The notes: a model not told the origin generated them from the sequence alone. Positions 46,671 through 56,331 are shown, counted from the stretch's first letter. The stretch is DNA of 64,000 nt from Planctomycetota bacterium (GCA_029979005.1 JAPOIJ010000001.1:1-64000); one strand, 5' to 3'. Made by a program: numbers and translations.

Positions 46671-47117
46671 CTATTGAAAGCAACTTAAAAGAAAGATTGC
46701 CAATGACAAGATGACAAGAAGGAAAAGTAAGGTCGGAACCAGATTGCCATTTTGCCCTTTTTCACAAATTAAGAAATCAGATGAAATTAAATTGAGTTTT
46801 TCTTGTTGCTCAGCGGGATTCTTAAAAAGCCAAATCTGGGTTTTCATACTTTGCGTTCGGATTCGCTCGTCATCTAACGCAACGCCAAATACTTGTTGCC
46901 AATCGCGCTCATTCTCCGTGCATTGTTCTTGGTTGTTTTCGTCGAACGGACGGTATTTGACCCTTGCGCAAAATCTAAAAACCTGAACCCATCCTGGTCT
47001 CTGAATGGCGTGGAGTTCCAGTTCTTCAAATTTGGCGGTCTTTCCAACAAACCCGTTTTGATTCAACCAAGCTCGAACATCGGCTTCAGTGGATCGATTG
47101 GAAATAGTTAGTGGCAT
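46671..47117 (-). CDS. Unknown protein with a C-terminal membrane helix
   Basis: A 148-residue protein I do not recognise. The N-terminal 110 residues are soluble and mixed (residues such as RPGWVQVFRFCARVKYRPF and WLFKNPAEQQEKL). The last 23 residues are one hydrophobic helix (VPTLLFLLVILSLAIFLLSC), so it looks tail-anchored with the soluble part in the cytoplasm. It lies upstream of DUF1499-msrB on the same strand and may share a transcript. No function can be proposed. Confidence 0.65.
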   Translation of the reverse strand: MPLTISNRSTEADVRAWLNQNGFVGKTAKFEELELHAIQRPGWVQVFRFCARVKYRPFDENNQEQCTENERDWQQVFGVALDDERIRTQSMKTQIWLFKNPAEQQEKLNLISSDFLICEKGQNGNLVPTLLFLLVILSLAIFLLSCFQ

Positions 47118-47368
47118 TTATTTTTAGCTTAGTTGTTTCTGAAAAGCGTTCTGGCGTGGCAAGTCAATCAGCAAGATTTATCGCGAGGTGCCACGCTTAA
47201 TTTGACCTTAGGTCTGTTGGGCGTAAACGAGCGAACTCACCGCGTGTCCGTATTGACTAGACCGTTGTATCAATTGCGAATTCACCACCGTTTCGATGTG
47301 AAGTTGCCTTTACAAAAAACGGTTGAACGCTTCAAATTGCGAGTAGGAGATTAGACGCGCAGGGAGCA

Positions 47369-47845
47369 ATGGGTGGATTTATGATTGACGTCAGTTTATC
47401 AGTTGCGTTAATTCGCAAAACATACAACGAAAAGCTAAGGTGGCTTGCACGGTTAGATCCGACCACGAAGCAGCTGAATTTTATTATCGGTGAGAGACTC
47501 GAGGATGAGTCATTCCGTGAGACGACAATACGCGAAGTGGCGTGGGCTCTTTGGCTGGATCGAAAACGCGATTTCCTTGTTTCTAACATGGCTCAAATGA
47601 ATCTGGAGTTTGTCGATCGGGTTCCAGGGCATTTCCAAAAGAGTCGAGTCGCCGTCTCGTTTTTTAACGTGGAAGTGTACCGTAAAGACGTTATTTCAAA
47701 AATCGAACGTCAGGGAGACAATTTTTGGGTGACGTCTGATGAAATTTGCAATGGAATCAGCCAGTGCGGTCGTCGATTTGATCCTATCGTTCCCTATTTG
47801 ATCAACCGTTCGAGTGTGATTCAGTATTGGGAATCTTCCCAGTAA
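47369..47845 (+). CDS. Nudix-fold-like protein with an ablated Nudix box
   Basis: A 158-residue protein behind an AGGGAG ribosome site. Residues 41-63 align with the Nudix box G-x5-E-x7-REU-x-EE-x-GU. Gly41, Glu47, Arg55, Glu56 and Val57 fit, but the two metal-binding glutamates are Trp59 and Ala60, and the following Gly is Trp62 (REVAWALWL). The flanking parts (RWLARLDPTTKQLNFIIG, SFFNVEVYRKD) resemble Nudix strands. Loss of the EE pair should stop pyrophosphohydrolysis, so a binding or regulatory role is more likely. Alignment is by eye and the fold is an inference. Confidence 0.6.
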   Translation: MGGFMIDVSLSVALIRKTYNEKLRWLARLDPTTKQLNFIIGERLEDESFRETTIREVAWALWLDRKRDFLVSNMAQMNLEFVDRVPGHFQKSRVAVSFFNVEVYRKDVISKIERQGDNFWVTSDEICNGISQCGRRFDPIVPYLINRSSVIQYWESSQ

Positions 47846-47846
47846 C

Positions 47847-47886
47847 AACTCTCCTGACGGGGAGTTTGCAGGCTGATTTCTCAGCC
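47847..47886. terminator. Two hairpins between convergent genes
   Basis: AACTCTCC-TGAC-GGGGAGTT (47847-47866, one G-T pair) and GGCTGA-TTTC-TCAGCC (47871-47886) lie between the Nudix-like gene and the convergent AI-2E gene. Neither has a long T-run. They may act as weak bidirectional terminators. Confidence 0.45.
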
Positions 47887-47948
47887 CCTTTGAAGTATGG
47901 TTTTCAATCGGTTGTGATAAAGCGAATTTCTTAGACAACGACCACTGA

Positions 47949-49550
47949 TTAGATTTCTTCGGAATCAAGGGCGGCGTTTCCAATGGGTTTGGGCGGCAGT
48001 ACCGGTGGACTCGAAGAAATTTGATCGAGGTGGGTCATCTCACGTTGGAGAATCTTGAGAAGAGTTTGCAGGAATGCAACAACCATAGGGCCAATGACAA
48101 TCCCGATCGGGCCGAGTGTGGAAACGCCACCAAGAACACTCAACAGCGCGAAAAGTGGGTGAATGTTTGATTGGCCGTGCAAAATGTACGGCTTGATGAC
48201 GTTATCAGCCATTGAAATGATGGCGATCCCATAAATTCCTAAACCGATCGCGGCCGTTATGTTGCTGTCAAAAAAGAGCAAGTAGAAGCAGCAAGGAATC
48301 CAGACAGAGGCGGCCCCCACAAAAGGAACCATTGCTAACATTGCAGAGATTACGGTCAGCAAAAACACGGACTCGAATCCAGCAAAATAAAAGCCGATTC
48401 CCGCCAGTAAGCCCTGGGCTAAAGCAGAGGCGAGTGTCGCCACCACGACAGCTCGGCTAACCGTGCCAAACTCCGTGACGAGTTCTTGTTCGTGTTCATC
48501 GTCGATTGGAGAAAGGCCTTTGAAAGCTTCGATCAATCGCGGCCCGTCCAGTAAGAAAAAGTAGAGTCCAATAACCATGATCGCTGCACCGACGATTAAG
48601 TTGCCGGCGTAACTCACACCGGCTCCCGTTAACTGGAGCAATTTATCTTGTAGGAATCCAACCACGGAGTTGGCGTAAGATTCTGATTCTTCATCGGATG
48701 GATTGACCAGTTTGATCAACCAGGCCTTGGCCTTACCTCCAAGTAATTCCGATTCAAACAAATTGAAATGAGTGGCTGTCTGGTTTATTTTTTCGTGGTA
48801 GTTCACGATTGCCTGATTGCGACTTTGCGCAGTTTCTGTCGATGCTACTGGAATCGCTTCGTGCAAAATTCGAGCTTCGGTAAGATCGGCCACGAACAAA
48901 TCCCAGGTTGAGCGAGATTCGAGTGGAGTTTCATCAAGTTTACCTTTTATTGGCCAGTCTTTCCCCGTCACGCGAGCCAGTTTCTTTCCAGCCTCTTCAA
49001 TTTCAAACAGGCTGATTTGGAATCGGTCTTCGTCGGACGGAGAAAATGAGGTTGAAGATTTTAATGAAGCTAACTCAGTTGAAATTTTTCGCAATTCATT
49101 TTTGCAAGGCATGTCCAGTTTTAAATCAGAACGAATTTGGTAAAAGCCGTCGGTGATTTTTGTTGCGCTAAAGTCGTTGTAGACTTGCTTTCCTTCGATG
49201 GCTGCCATGAAGAAAATGACGCTGAGAGGTGCCAGTACGGTGAGTAATACGCTGAGCGTCGTCAATGCAGCAGACAGTTTTTCCCGACCGTTTGATTTTT
49301 TCATAAACCAGCGATGTAACGGGCGAAATACAACTACAAGAATTGCTGAGAGGAACAACGGGATTAAGAAGTGAGCCATGACCTCATAAAAGAGGAGGCC
49401 AACGATCGCGATTACGCCGAGCAACAAGCCAAAAGAAATGTATCTTGATACATTGGATTCGGCTCGATCAACCGGTGTTGGATTGTTTCGTTTGTCAGTA
49501 TTTGATTTCGGACTCGGAGGGGGCTTAGGTTTTCGTTTTTTCTTGCTCAT
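47949..49550 (-). CDS. AI-2E-family (TqsA/YdiK-like) membrane protein
   Basis: From the ATG at 49550 the protein has 533 residues: a Lys/Pro-rich start, several membrane helices (LLLGVIAIVGLLFYEVMAHF, SAALTTLSVLLTVLAPL), a large soluble insert of about 180 residues, and the family C-terminus (MLAMVPFVGAASVWIPC, then GVSTLGPIGIVIGPMVVAFL). Members have been linked to autoinducer-2 export and to Na+/H+ antiport. The large insert is unusual. The transported species cannot be told from sequence. Confidence 0.83.
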   Translation of the reverse strand: MSKKKRKPKPPPSPKSNTDKRNNPTPVDRAESNVSRYISFGLLLGVIAIVGLLFYEVMAHFLIPLFLSAILVVVFRPLHRWFMKKSNGREKLSAALTTLSVLLTVLAPLSVIFFMAAIEGKQVYNDFSATKITDGFYQIRSDLKLDMPCKNELRKISTELASLKSSTSFSPSDEDRFQISLFEIEEAGKKLARVTGKDWPIKGKLDETPLESRSTWDLFVADLTEARILHEAIPVASTETAQSRNQAIVNYHEKINQTATHFNLFESELLGGKAKAWLIKLVNPSDEESESYANSVVGFLQDKLLQLTGAGVSYAGNLIVGAAIMVIGLYFFLLDGPRLIEAFKGLSPIDDEHEQELVTEFGTVSRAVVVATLASALAQGLLAGIGFYFAGFESVFLLTVISAMLAMVPFVGAASVWIPCCFYLLFFDSNITAAIGLGIYGIAIISMADNVIKPYILHGQSNIHPLFALLSVLGGVSTLGPIGIVIGPMVVAFLQTLLKILQREMTHLDQISSSPPVLPPKPIGNAALDSEEI

Positions 49551-49718
49551 TATTCGGTTTCGAATTGCGTGAGTTCTACAGCGAAAAAGCCATCGTGATG
49601 CCAAAGCACTTGTCAAAACACCTCGACGAAAAGCTGTTTCAAACGACGATTTGAAAGTTGAGCGGCATCGCTTTTAGTTGTTGGTTGGCCGCTCGGGGAA
49701 AGCGAGCCCGGGGTTCCT

Positions 49719-52700
49719 TTACTGCCGTGAGCCGGGAGTGATTTTTAATTCGATCCGTTTGCCGTCCCGGAGGACGGTAATGGATGTTTCTTCTCCAATT
49801 TTTATGGCGTCGATAATCGCGGTGTAATCGTAAATGTTTTCGATGCTTTTACCAGCAAGTTCGACAATGATATCGCCTCCTTTGATTCCTGCTTTGTCTG
49901 CAGGCGCCCCTTTGGTCACATCCGAAAGCTTGACACCAACGACGTCTTCGCCATAGGCAGGAACGCTTCCGAGGTAAGCGCGAAGCCCGCCTTTGGGCGC
50001 GTCCTGGGGTGTCGAAGATTGTTCGATGTAGTCGGGAGCCTGATCGGTGGTCGCGAGTGATCTGGTGATGAGTCCCATCAATCGAGCAATCCTTGCAGCG
50101 TCGGGATAGTTAAGTTTTTCAGGGGTATCGCGAGGCGTATGGTAGTCGGTGTGCGATCCTGTAAAGGCGGACAAGATTGGAATACCACCTCGGTAAAACG
50201 AACTCGCATCGGTGGGGAGGTCGGTTTCGTTACTGAGCGTAACGGGAAGGCCTACGACCGCGTTTTTAGATTCGATAACCGATGGCCAGAAACTACTACT
50301 GCTAACGCCTTGCAGGACAAGTTGATCGGTTAATCGACCAACCATGTCCATGTTGAGGGCAGCGATAATTCCAGTGCTTGGTCGTGGAGCTCCCTCTCTA
50401 GGATCTTTATTGTTGAGCGTGACTTTTTTCACTCCGAGGCTTTTGACCATTTCAGTCAGCTCGTTGACGGCTTTTCGCTTTGCTTCTGGATGAGCCTCGA
50501 CTTGAATTTCAAAATCAGGATAGTTTTTGGCGATAAACTTTAAAGACTCACTTATTTCGTTAGTTTTTGCAGATTCACCGTTGAGCAAGATTTCCCCTTC
50601 AGCATCAACTCCAAGCACGAAGTCATGGGAGGCATCCTGAGAGGCGGGAGATTCGGCAGGTTCAAGCGACTTGACATAATTAGCGGAGCCGTAAAGTCCG
50701 AGTTCTTCGCCGGACCAACCGGCAAAGATCACGTCTCGCTTAAGTTTTAGTTTTCCGGTGCGCTGTTGAGCGACCAGATACTCGGCAATTTCCAGCATTG
50801 CGGCAACACCTGACGCATTATCATCTGCACCGAAGTGAATGTTGTTTTGCTCGTCTTGTTTTGCGAGGCTGCTGCCAGATTTGCCGGCCCCGAGGTGGTC
50901 AATGTGTGCTCCAACGATTACCGCGTCCTCGCTTGGGGATTGCCCGGCGAGAAGGCGACCCACGACATTGCGTCCCTTGCCAGTAATTTTTTCAATATCG
51001 ATTTCTGTTTTGAGCTTGCTCCCCTTAAGGATAAAACCCATGACCGGCGATCCGTCATCTAATCGATCTTGGAGTTTGTGGATGTCCTTGCCAGCCGCCT
51101 GAAGAATTTTTTGTCCGACCTCATCGGAGACACTGATCGCGGCGATGCTTGATCCGCTCGGTGAAAAATCATTTCGCAAAGGAACCAGTTGCTCGCGAAC
51201 CTGAGAATTAGGGCCGCTGACAACGATCACACCTTTCGCCCCTTGCTGTCTGGCATGGAAAATCTTTTTGTGAAGCTCCGCATGTGTTTTGAAAAAACGC
51301 CGTCGCTCAGGGGAGACATTTTCAGGTAGGAAGCGATACACAAAAACCCATTTATCCTTTACGTCGAGGTGGACGTAAGAGTCATATTCTTCCTCCGAGC
51401 CTTGTGGTGGAGCCACGATCCCGTAGCCCGCAAAGACGATTTCTGTCGGATCAATCTGGAGATTGCCAGAAAACGAAAGCGGTCTCCAGTCCTGGTTGAC
51501 CTTAAGCGATTCGGATTTCTCCCCAATCGTAAGCTCCAGTTGGTTCTTCGGTCCCATTTTGACGCCATTAGGAAAGTCGAACGTTTGGAACCAAGTTCCA
51601 TTGTCACCAGCAGGTTTCAGCCCTAAGTGATCAAGGTAAGCTGCGACATAAGCAGTTGCTTTGCGTTCGCCGGTTGAGCCCGTCATTCGGCCGCCCAATT
51701 CCTTGCGGCAGAGGTAGTCGACATGTCTCATGATATCTCTTGGGTCAAAACCGGCACTTGCTTGTTGTGCAGCATTGAGTCCAGTGTCGAATGCTGATTT
51801 CTCTTCCGGAGACCATTGGTTGCCCGCCGACTGGTTTGCCGAAATTGCCTCGGATGCTATCTCGTGATTCCAGTCAGCCAGGTAAATTTGTGATTCCTTT
51901 TTGGGATTGCGAGTGGAGGTCCAAGTCAGTTTTTTTCCGTCGGGTGTAAAGCTTGCAAGTCCATCAAAACCGTCGGTGTCAGTAACGCGTACGGGCGGCG
52001 ATTTGCCATCAGTGGCTACCAGGTAAAGCTCGAAGTTTCCAAATCCATGCCGGTTGGTTGTGAAGATCAGGTACTCTCCCGACGGGTGGTAAAACGGTGC
52101 CCAACTCATTGCCCCAATGTTAGTGAGTTGTTTCTGATCGCTCCCATCGATGTTCATGGTCATGATTTCCGCGGTCGCCCCGGATTCTGAAAATCGTCGC
52201 CAACAAATACGTTTTCCATCGGGAGAGAAGAAGGGCCCCCCGTCGTACCCCGGGACATCTGTAAGCTGGCGGACGTTCGTGCCATCGGAATTCATGATGA
52301 AAATATCCATCATGTAGGCGGGGTCTGTTTTAAAGTTCTTTTGTTGTTCGGCAGTTAGTTGCTTAGAATAGCCATTGCGATTGGACGCAAATGCGATCAG
52401 TTTTCCATCCGGAGAGTAAGATCCTTCGGCGTCATAGCCAAGGTCGTTGGTTAGTTTTTTGTATTCTTTTGAATTGCGATCGTAGGAAAAAATTTCATAG
52501 GTTTCATCGTAGTCCCATGAGTAACGTCGGGCTTGTCCGGATTCCCGAAATTCTATTTCCTCTTTTTGTTTTGCTTTGGCGTTAGGGTCAGCTTGAGTTG
52601 AAGCGTAAAGAACAAGATTGTTGTTGGGGTGTACCCACGCGCATGTTGTCTTTCCGTAGCCCGGAGAGATTGGTTCCACGTCACCCGATTCAAAATCAAG

Positions 52701-52988
52701 TAAGTAAATTTGGAAAAAGGGATTGTCGATTCGTCGCTCACTTTGAAACGCAAGTAACGTTCCGTCAGGACTGAAATAACCTTCGCCCGCCCGTTTGCCT
52801 TCAAAAGTCAGTTGCCGGGCATTGGAAATAAACTTGATTTCCTGACCGCCATTTGTTTCAGAGGGATCAGCGTTCGGTTCTTGTGCTGCTACGGGACAGC
52901 AGGCGAAGAAACTGAGGCTGAGTAGTCCGGTCAGGGCGAAAGCGAAAATGGATTGTTGATTCGCAATGGGGCGAATTAAAGTGAACAT
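49719..52988 (-). CDS. Large secreted TolB-propeller / M28 peptidase / PDZ protein with ExbD-like insert
   Basis: A 1089-residue protein with signal peptide (cleavage near VAAQ). Residues 50-390 are TolB/WD40-like propeller blades (GEGYFSPDGTLLAFQSERR, GSYSPDGKLIAFASNRNG). A PA-like segment follows. The M28 zinc peptidase has its ligands in VGAHIDHLG (about 694), FGADDNASG (about 721) and SGEELGLYGS (about 759), then NMDMVGRL (about 881). Between these last two lies a stretch of about 80 residues (LGVDAEGEILLNGES ... LGVKKVTLN) that looks like the ExbD/TolR periplasmic domain. A PDZ domain ends the chain (about 1000-1085). It is probably an extracellular or periplasmic aminopeptidase. The insert is my inference. 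Confidence 0.85.
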   Translation of the reverse strand: MFTLIRPIANQQSIFAFALTGLLSLSFFACCPVAAQEPNADPSETNGGQEIKFISNARQLTFEGKRAGEGYFSPDGTLLAFQSERRIDNPFFQIYLLDFESGDVEPISPGYGKTTCAWVHPNNNLVLYASTQADPNAKAKQKEEIEFRESGQARRYSWDYDETYEIFSYDRNSKEYKKLTNDLGYDAEGSYSPDGKLIAFASNRNGYSKQLTAEQQKNFKTDPAYMMDIFIMNSDGTNVRQLTDVPGYDGGPFFSPDGKRICWRRFSESGATAEIMTMNIDGSDQKQLTNIGAMSWAPFYHPSGEYLIFTTNRHGFGNFELYLVATDGKSPPVRVTDTDGFDGLASFTPDGKKLTWTSTRNPKKESQIYLADWNHEIASEAISANQSAGNQWSPEEKSAFDTGLNAAQQASAGFDPRDIMRHVDYLCRKELGGRMTGSTGERKATAYVAAYLDHLGLKPAGDNGTWFQTFDFPNGVKMGPKNQLELTIGEKSESLKVNQDWRPLSFSGNLQIDPTEIVFAGYGIVAPPQGSEEEYDSYVHLDVKDKWVFVYRFLPENVSPERRRFFKTHAELHKKIFHARQQGAKGVIVVSGPNSQVREQLVPLRNDFSPSGSSIAAISVSDEVGQKILQAAGKDIHKLQDRLDDGSPVMGFILKGSKLKTEIDIEKITGKGRNVVGRLLAGQSPSEDAVIVGAHIDHLGAGKSGSSLAKQDEQNNIHFGADDNASGVAAMLEIAEYLVAQQRTGKLKLKRDVIFAGWSGEELGLYGSANYVKSLEPAESPASQDASHDFVLGVDAEGEILLNGESAKTNEISESLKFIAKNYPDFEIQVEAHPEAKRKAVNELTEMVKSLGVKKVTLNNKDPREGAPRPSTGIIAALNMDMVGRLTDQLVLQGVSSSSFWPSVIESKNAVVGLPVTLSNETDLPTDASSFYRGGIPILSAFTGSHTDYHTPRDTPEKLNYPDAARIARLMGLITRSLATTDQAPDYIEQSSTPQDAPKGGLRAYLGSVPAYGEDVVGVKLSDVTKGAPADKAGIKGGDIIVELAGKSIENIYDYTAIIDAIKIGEETSITVLRDGKRIELKITPGSRQ

Positions 52989-53495
52989 TTACAGTTTCCG
53001 GTAAAAAAATTAAAAGAACTGATCAGTGGAGGCTGTTGAAAAGCCAGTTGAAATATTCTGGGGCTCACTAAAACTAAAGCCCGCGACGCGGCCGATTGTA
53101 TTTAAGTTTGTTTTATCCAATAAGGAGCAGGTTTAAGATTATTGGATTTGATTGAGCTTTTGTTGATTATCACACCTTATAAAACGTTCAGGTAGAAGGG
53201 TTGGGTCGGATTTGGTAGCGAATTTGGGGTGGAATGGTTAAATAATTTGCTCGAATATCGGTTCGAGCCGAGGATAAAGGCTGAGTTAGTGCTCCCCCGA
53301 GCAAACCAACGCGGGCTGAGAACGATTTGTTCGCTCGATTTCGGCAAAACGTTAAATGTTGGTTGTTCAGTCTAGTCTCAGCGTTGCTGATGACGATAAT
53401 TGGTGGTGTGCGTTAGGTCGGCGTCGACGGCGATCCGTGCGAGTTTAAAGCGAATGGCTCATTTCGCTGAATTTGGTTGTGAATAGGGAATTACG
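52989..53495. other. Divergent intergenic region before the halogenase-like gene
   Basis: 507 bp without a convincing gene, RNA or strong hairpin. It separates the divergent peptidase and flavoprotein genes and should hold both promoters. I could not fix a promoter with confidence. Confidence 0.45.
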
Positions 53496-54758
53496 ATGAT
53501 TGCGAATCGAAGCTATGACTGTGTTGTTCTTGGCGCCGGGCCCGGAGGGTCGTCTGCGGCGGCAATCGTAGCGGAACAGGGATTGTCGGTTTTGCTCGTC
53601 GAGCGCGACAAGATGCCCCGATTCCATGTCGGCGAGTCATTGATGCCCGAGACTTACTGGGTGTTTGAGAGGCTGGGAATTGTTAACGAACTGGATCGAA
53701 TTGGCTTCACGAGAAAGTACGGTGTTCAGTTCGTTAGTAGTAACGATCGTGAGACAAAGCCATTTGTGTTCGCTGAGCATGACCCAAGGCCATGCAACGA
53801 GACTTGGCACGTCGATCGAGCCAAGTTTGATCACTTGCTTTTTGAGACAGCATTCAATCGGGGAGCGACCTGTGTTGATGGGACTCGTGTTTTAGATATT
53901 GACATTCGGAACAAATCGCCGCACCTGGTTACACTTCAGGGGGAGGACGGCAAGCAGCAGGAGATTTCCGGCAAGGTAATCATCGACGCGTCGGGTCAGT
54001 CTTCTCTTCTCGCTAACCGTTTGCAGACGAAAGAGTATTACGAAGATTTACGTAAGGCGGCGATCTGGGGTTATTATGACGGTGCCGTGCGTGCGGGCGG
54101 TGGTAATGCAGAGGTTACCTGTATTCTTCATACAAAAAGTAAGGACGCCTGGTTTTGGTATATCCCGCTAAGCGATGGCACGGTTAGCGTTGGACTGGTT
54201 GGCGACAATGATTTCTTGCTGAAGCGGGGAGGATCGCCAGCCAAGACCTTTGAAACGGAGATCAACAACTGCCCGGGAGTTAAGCGTCGTCTAATGGATG
54301 CGAAACTTCGCGGTAAGTTTGCGGTTGCCAAGGAATTTTCTTACACCGTCAAAGAACAGGCTGGTGATGGATGGGTTCTTGTCGGCGATGCTGGTGGCTT
54401 TATCGATCCTTGTTATTCTTCGGGAGTTTTCCTTGCGTTGAAATCTGGGGTGATGGCAGGCGAGGCCGTAGCTGAGGGTCTACACGCAGGTGATACGTCC
54501 GCAAAACAACTGGGGAAGTGGACGCGAGAGTACGAGTCGGGAGTAAAGTGGATACGAAAACTGGTTCGTGCTTTTTATACGAAAGAGTTCAGCTTTGGGT
54601 CTTTCATGAAGGCACACCCAGAGCATGCGAAAAACGTTACCAATCTTCTAATTGGGCGTGTTTTCGAGGGGAATCCCGGTAAAGTCTTTGAAGATATGGA
54701 TCCCTGGATTGAAAAGGCAAAACGCGGAGAAGACATGGAGATGGCGGCGAGTAATTAG
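53496..54758 (+). CDS. Flavin-dependent halogenase-like FAD oxidoreductase
   Basis: A 420-residue FAD enzyme with the Rossmann motif LGAGPGGSSAAA (GAGPGG at 13-18), GESLMPETYWVFERLG, and GDAGGFIDPCYSSG (297 on). It carries WFWYIP at residues 219-224, the WxWxIP signature of flavin-dependent halogenases. Lys74 in TRKYGVQF is placed like the catalytic lysine of RebH and PrnA. Related proteins without halogenase activity (geranylgeranyl reductase-like) also exist. A flavin reductase gene is not adjacent. Halogenation of a phenol, pyrrole or indole is therefore possible but unproven. Confidence 0.75.
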   Translation: MIANRSYDCVVLGAGPGGSSAAAIVAEQGLSVLLVERDKMPRFHVGESLMPETYWVFERLGIVNELDRIGFTRKYGVQFVSSNDRETKPFVFAEHDPRPCNETWHVDRAKFDHLLFETAFNRGATCVDGTRVLDIDIRNKSPHLVTLQGEDGKQQEISGKVIIDASGQSSLLANRLQTKEYYEDLRKAAIWGYYDGAVRAGGGNAEVTCILHTKSKDAWFWYIPLSDGTVSVGLVGDNDFLLKRGGSPAKTFETEINNCPGVKRRLMDAKLRGKFAVAKEFSYTVKEQAGDGWVLVGDAGGFIDPCYSSGVFLALKSGVMAGEAVAEGLHAGDTSAKQLGKWTREYESGVKWIRKLVRAFYTKEFSFGSFMKAHPEHAKNVTNLLIGRVFEGNPGKVFEDMDPWIEKAKRGEDMEMAASN

Positions 54759-55347
54759 CTGGCCGTCGGTTCCCGCCAAAGAGTCCAATTCGTTTCGGGT
54801 TTTCGGCTTGACCCACCCCTTTTGAGTACACCGTCAGTCTAGCGTTTAGAGCGGCTCCACGGAGACTTCAGGTCTCGGTTTCACCGCTGATCTTGCCTGC
54901 TGCGTGGCTCTACTGGCGAATGGGGCAATTAATGTCGTTTTAATAGTCATGAAGCCACCTAGTTTTTGTTAGTTTAGGGGTTTTAGGTTCGTTTTGCGGC
55001 TATCCTAAAACCGCATCTCAGAAAAAAAACTACTGTTTCGAGTCATTTAATGGATGGGATTGTTTCGTTAGAGGCGGTTCATGTCGCTTATTCACGCTGT
55101 GAAATGAGTCTGTTGGCTCCATTAATGTTGATTCCTTGTTTTTTGGGGTTCAAAAAACTGGTTTGACCACTGATTTTACAGTGTTCGATGCTTGACAATC
55201 CGAGGCTGCCCACACTATCATGGCGACTAAGAAATGAAGTTTTCTTTATTACGATGAACAATCGACGCCGTTAAATAACGTCATAATTAGCGACGGCATC
55301 GTTCAAAAAATTGGTAATTTTTCTTTTTTATGTTTTTGGAGTGATTT
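54759..55347. other. Structured intergenic region before the pseudopilin gene
   Basis: 589 bp without a gene. A nested hairpin at 54850-54888 pairs AGCGG with CCGCT and GAGAC with GTCTC. A second at 54979-55012 pairs GGTTTTAGG with CCTAAAACC and competes with TGCGG / CCGCA. A sigma-70-like promoter follows at 55192. This is a long, structured leader for a gene with the look of high expression. Confidence 0.5.
55192..55221 (+). promoter_or_regulatory. Sigma-70-like promoter of the pseudopilin gene
   Basis: A consensus -35 TTGACA (55192-55197) and a -10-like TATCAT (55216-55221) are 18 bp apart. Transcription from here would give a leader of about 120 bases before the ATG at 55348. Confidence 0.6.
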
Positions 55348-56331
55348 ATGAAAAATCGAAGAAACTCTGGTTTCACATTGGTGGAACTTCTTGTTGTGAT
55401 TGCCATCATCGGCATTCTCATCGGGATGCTGCTTCCTGCTGTTCAGCAGGTTCGTGAAGCAGCTCGTCGTACAACTTGTATGAACAACTTGCGACAAATT
55501 GCTTTGGCAACACTCAACTACGAGTCGGCCTACCAAAAGTTCCCTAAAGCTTGGAACGGTAGCGACGATTACAATGCGAATGTTGACGCCTTGTTCACTT
55601 CAACTACTGGTCACCAGTGGGGTGGAATGTTGGTTGCTATCCTTCCTTTCATGGAGCAAAACAACGTTTCTCGTTACTTTGAAGAGTACAAAGTTCCTGA
55701 TGTTTACTGGAGCTCAGCGGACATCAACCAGTTTGCTGCTTCACAGAAGATTCCAACATTTGAGTGTCCTTCTGACCAAGCTGAAACTCGACGTAAAGTC
55801 GGTGGAAGCGGTGACTTCTCGACCTTCTTCTTGCTAAGTGGTCGTGGGAACGGTTGGTGGATGAACGATGCTGGTGGCGATCCAATCGCTAGCCATCACC
55901 AAATCACTAACTACACCGGTTGCTCAGGTCGCTTGGATTACGATCCAGTTGGTGGAACTGATCCTCGCTGGTCACCTTACTACGGTGTCTTCGGTGAGTG
56001 GAACCGTGGAGTTAAGATGGGTTCAATCACTGACGGTACTTCAAACACAATTGCTTACGGTGAAGTAACTGGATTCGGTACTAACGCATGCTTCGCATGG
56101 ACCACGACTCCTCAGTGCGTTCACTGGAACACTAAGAACTTGGCTGGAACACCATACCCAGACTACGATGGTCGTTGGTATGTATTCGGCTCACGTCACG
56201 CTGGTAACTTTATCAACTGGGCGTTTAGCGATGGTTCAGCTCACTCAATCTCTGAGTCGATCAACCCTGATCTTTTGATCCAGTTGGCCGGTCGCGCAGA
56301 CGGTGAAGTTCTTATCAGCACTGATTTCTAA
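55348..56331 (+). CDS. DUF1559 pseudopilin-type protein with prepilin leader
   Basis: A 327-residue planctomycete-type protein. The N-terminus has a short basic leader and the prepilin cleavage and helix motif GFTLVELLVVIAIIGIL, then LLPAVQQVREAARRTTCMNNLR, the standard DUF1559 start. The C-terminus has the family motif WAFSDGSAHSISESI. It would be cleaved by a prepilin peptidase and anchored or assembled in the envelope. A strong GGAGTGA ribosome site, a consensus promoter and a biased codon choice (aac, ttc, cgt, gtt) suggest high expression. A small lipoprotein gene follows after 28 bp. Confidence 0.92.
   Translation: MKNRRNSGFTLVELLVVIAIIGILIGMLLPAVQQVREAARRTTCMNNLRQIALATLNYESAYQKFPKAWNGSDDYNANVDALFTSTTGHQWGGMLVAILPFMEQNNVSRYFEEYKVPDVYWSSADINQFAASQKIPTFECPSDQAETRRKVGGSGDFSTFFLLSGRGNGWWMNDAGGDPIASHHQITNYTGCSGRLDYDPVGGTDPRWSPYYGVFGEWNRGVKMGSITDGTSNTIAYGEVTGFGTNACFAWTTTPQCVHWNTKNLAGTPYPDYDGRWYVFGSRHAGNFINWAFSDGSAHSISESINPDLLIQLAGRADGEVLISTDF

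Noticed and set aside
47133-47354. 73-codon TTG-start frame before the Nudix-like gene
   Set aside because: No ribosome site or recognisable domain; kept out for lack of support, although it is in line with the next gene.
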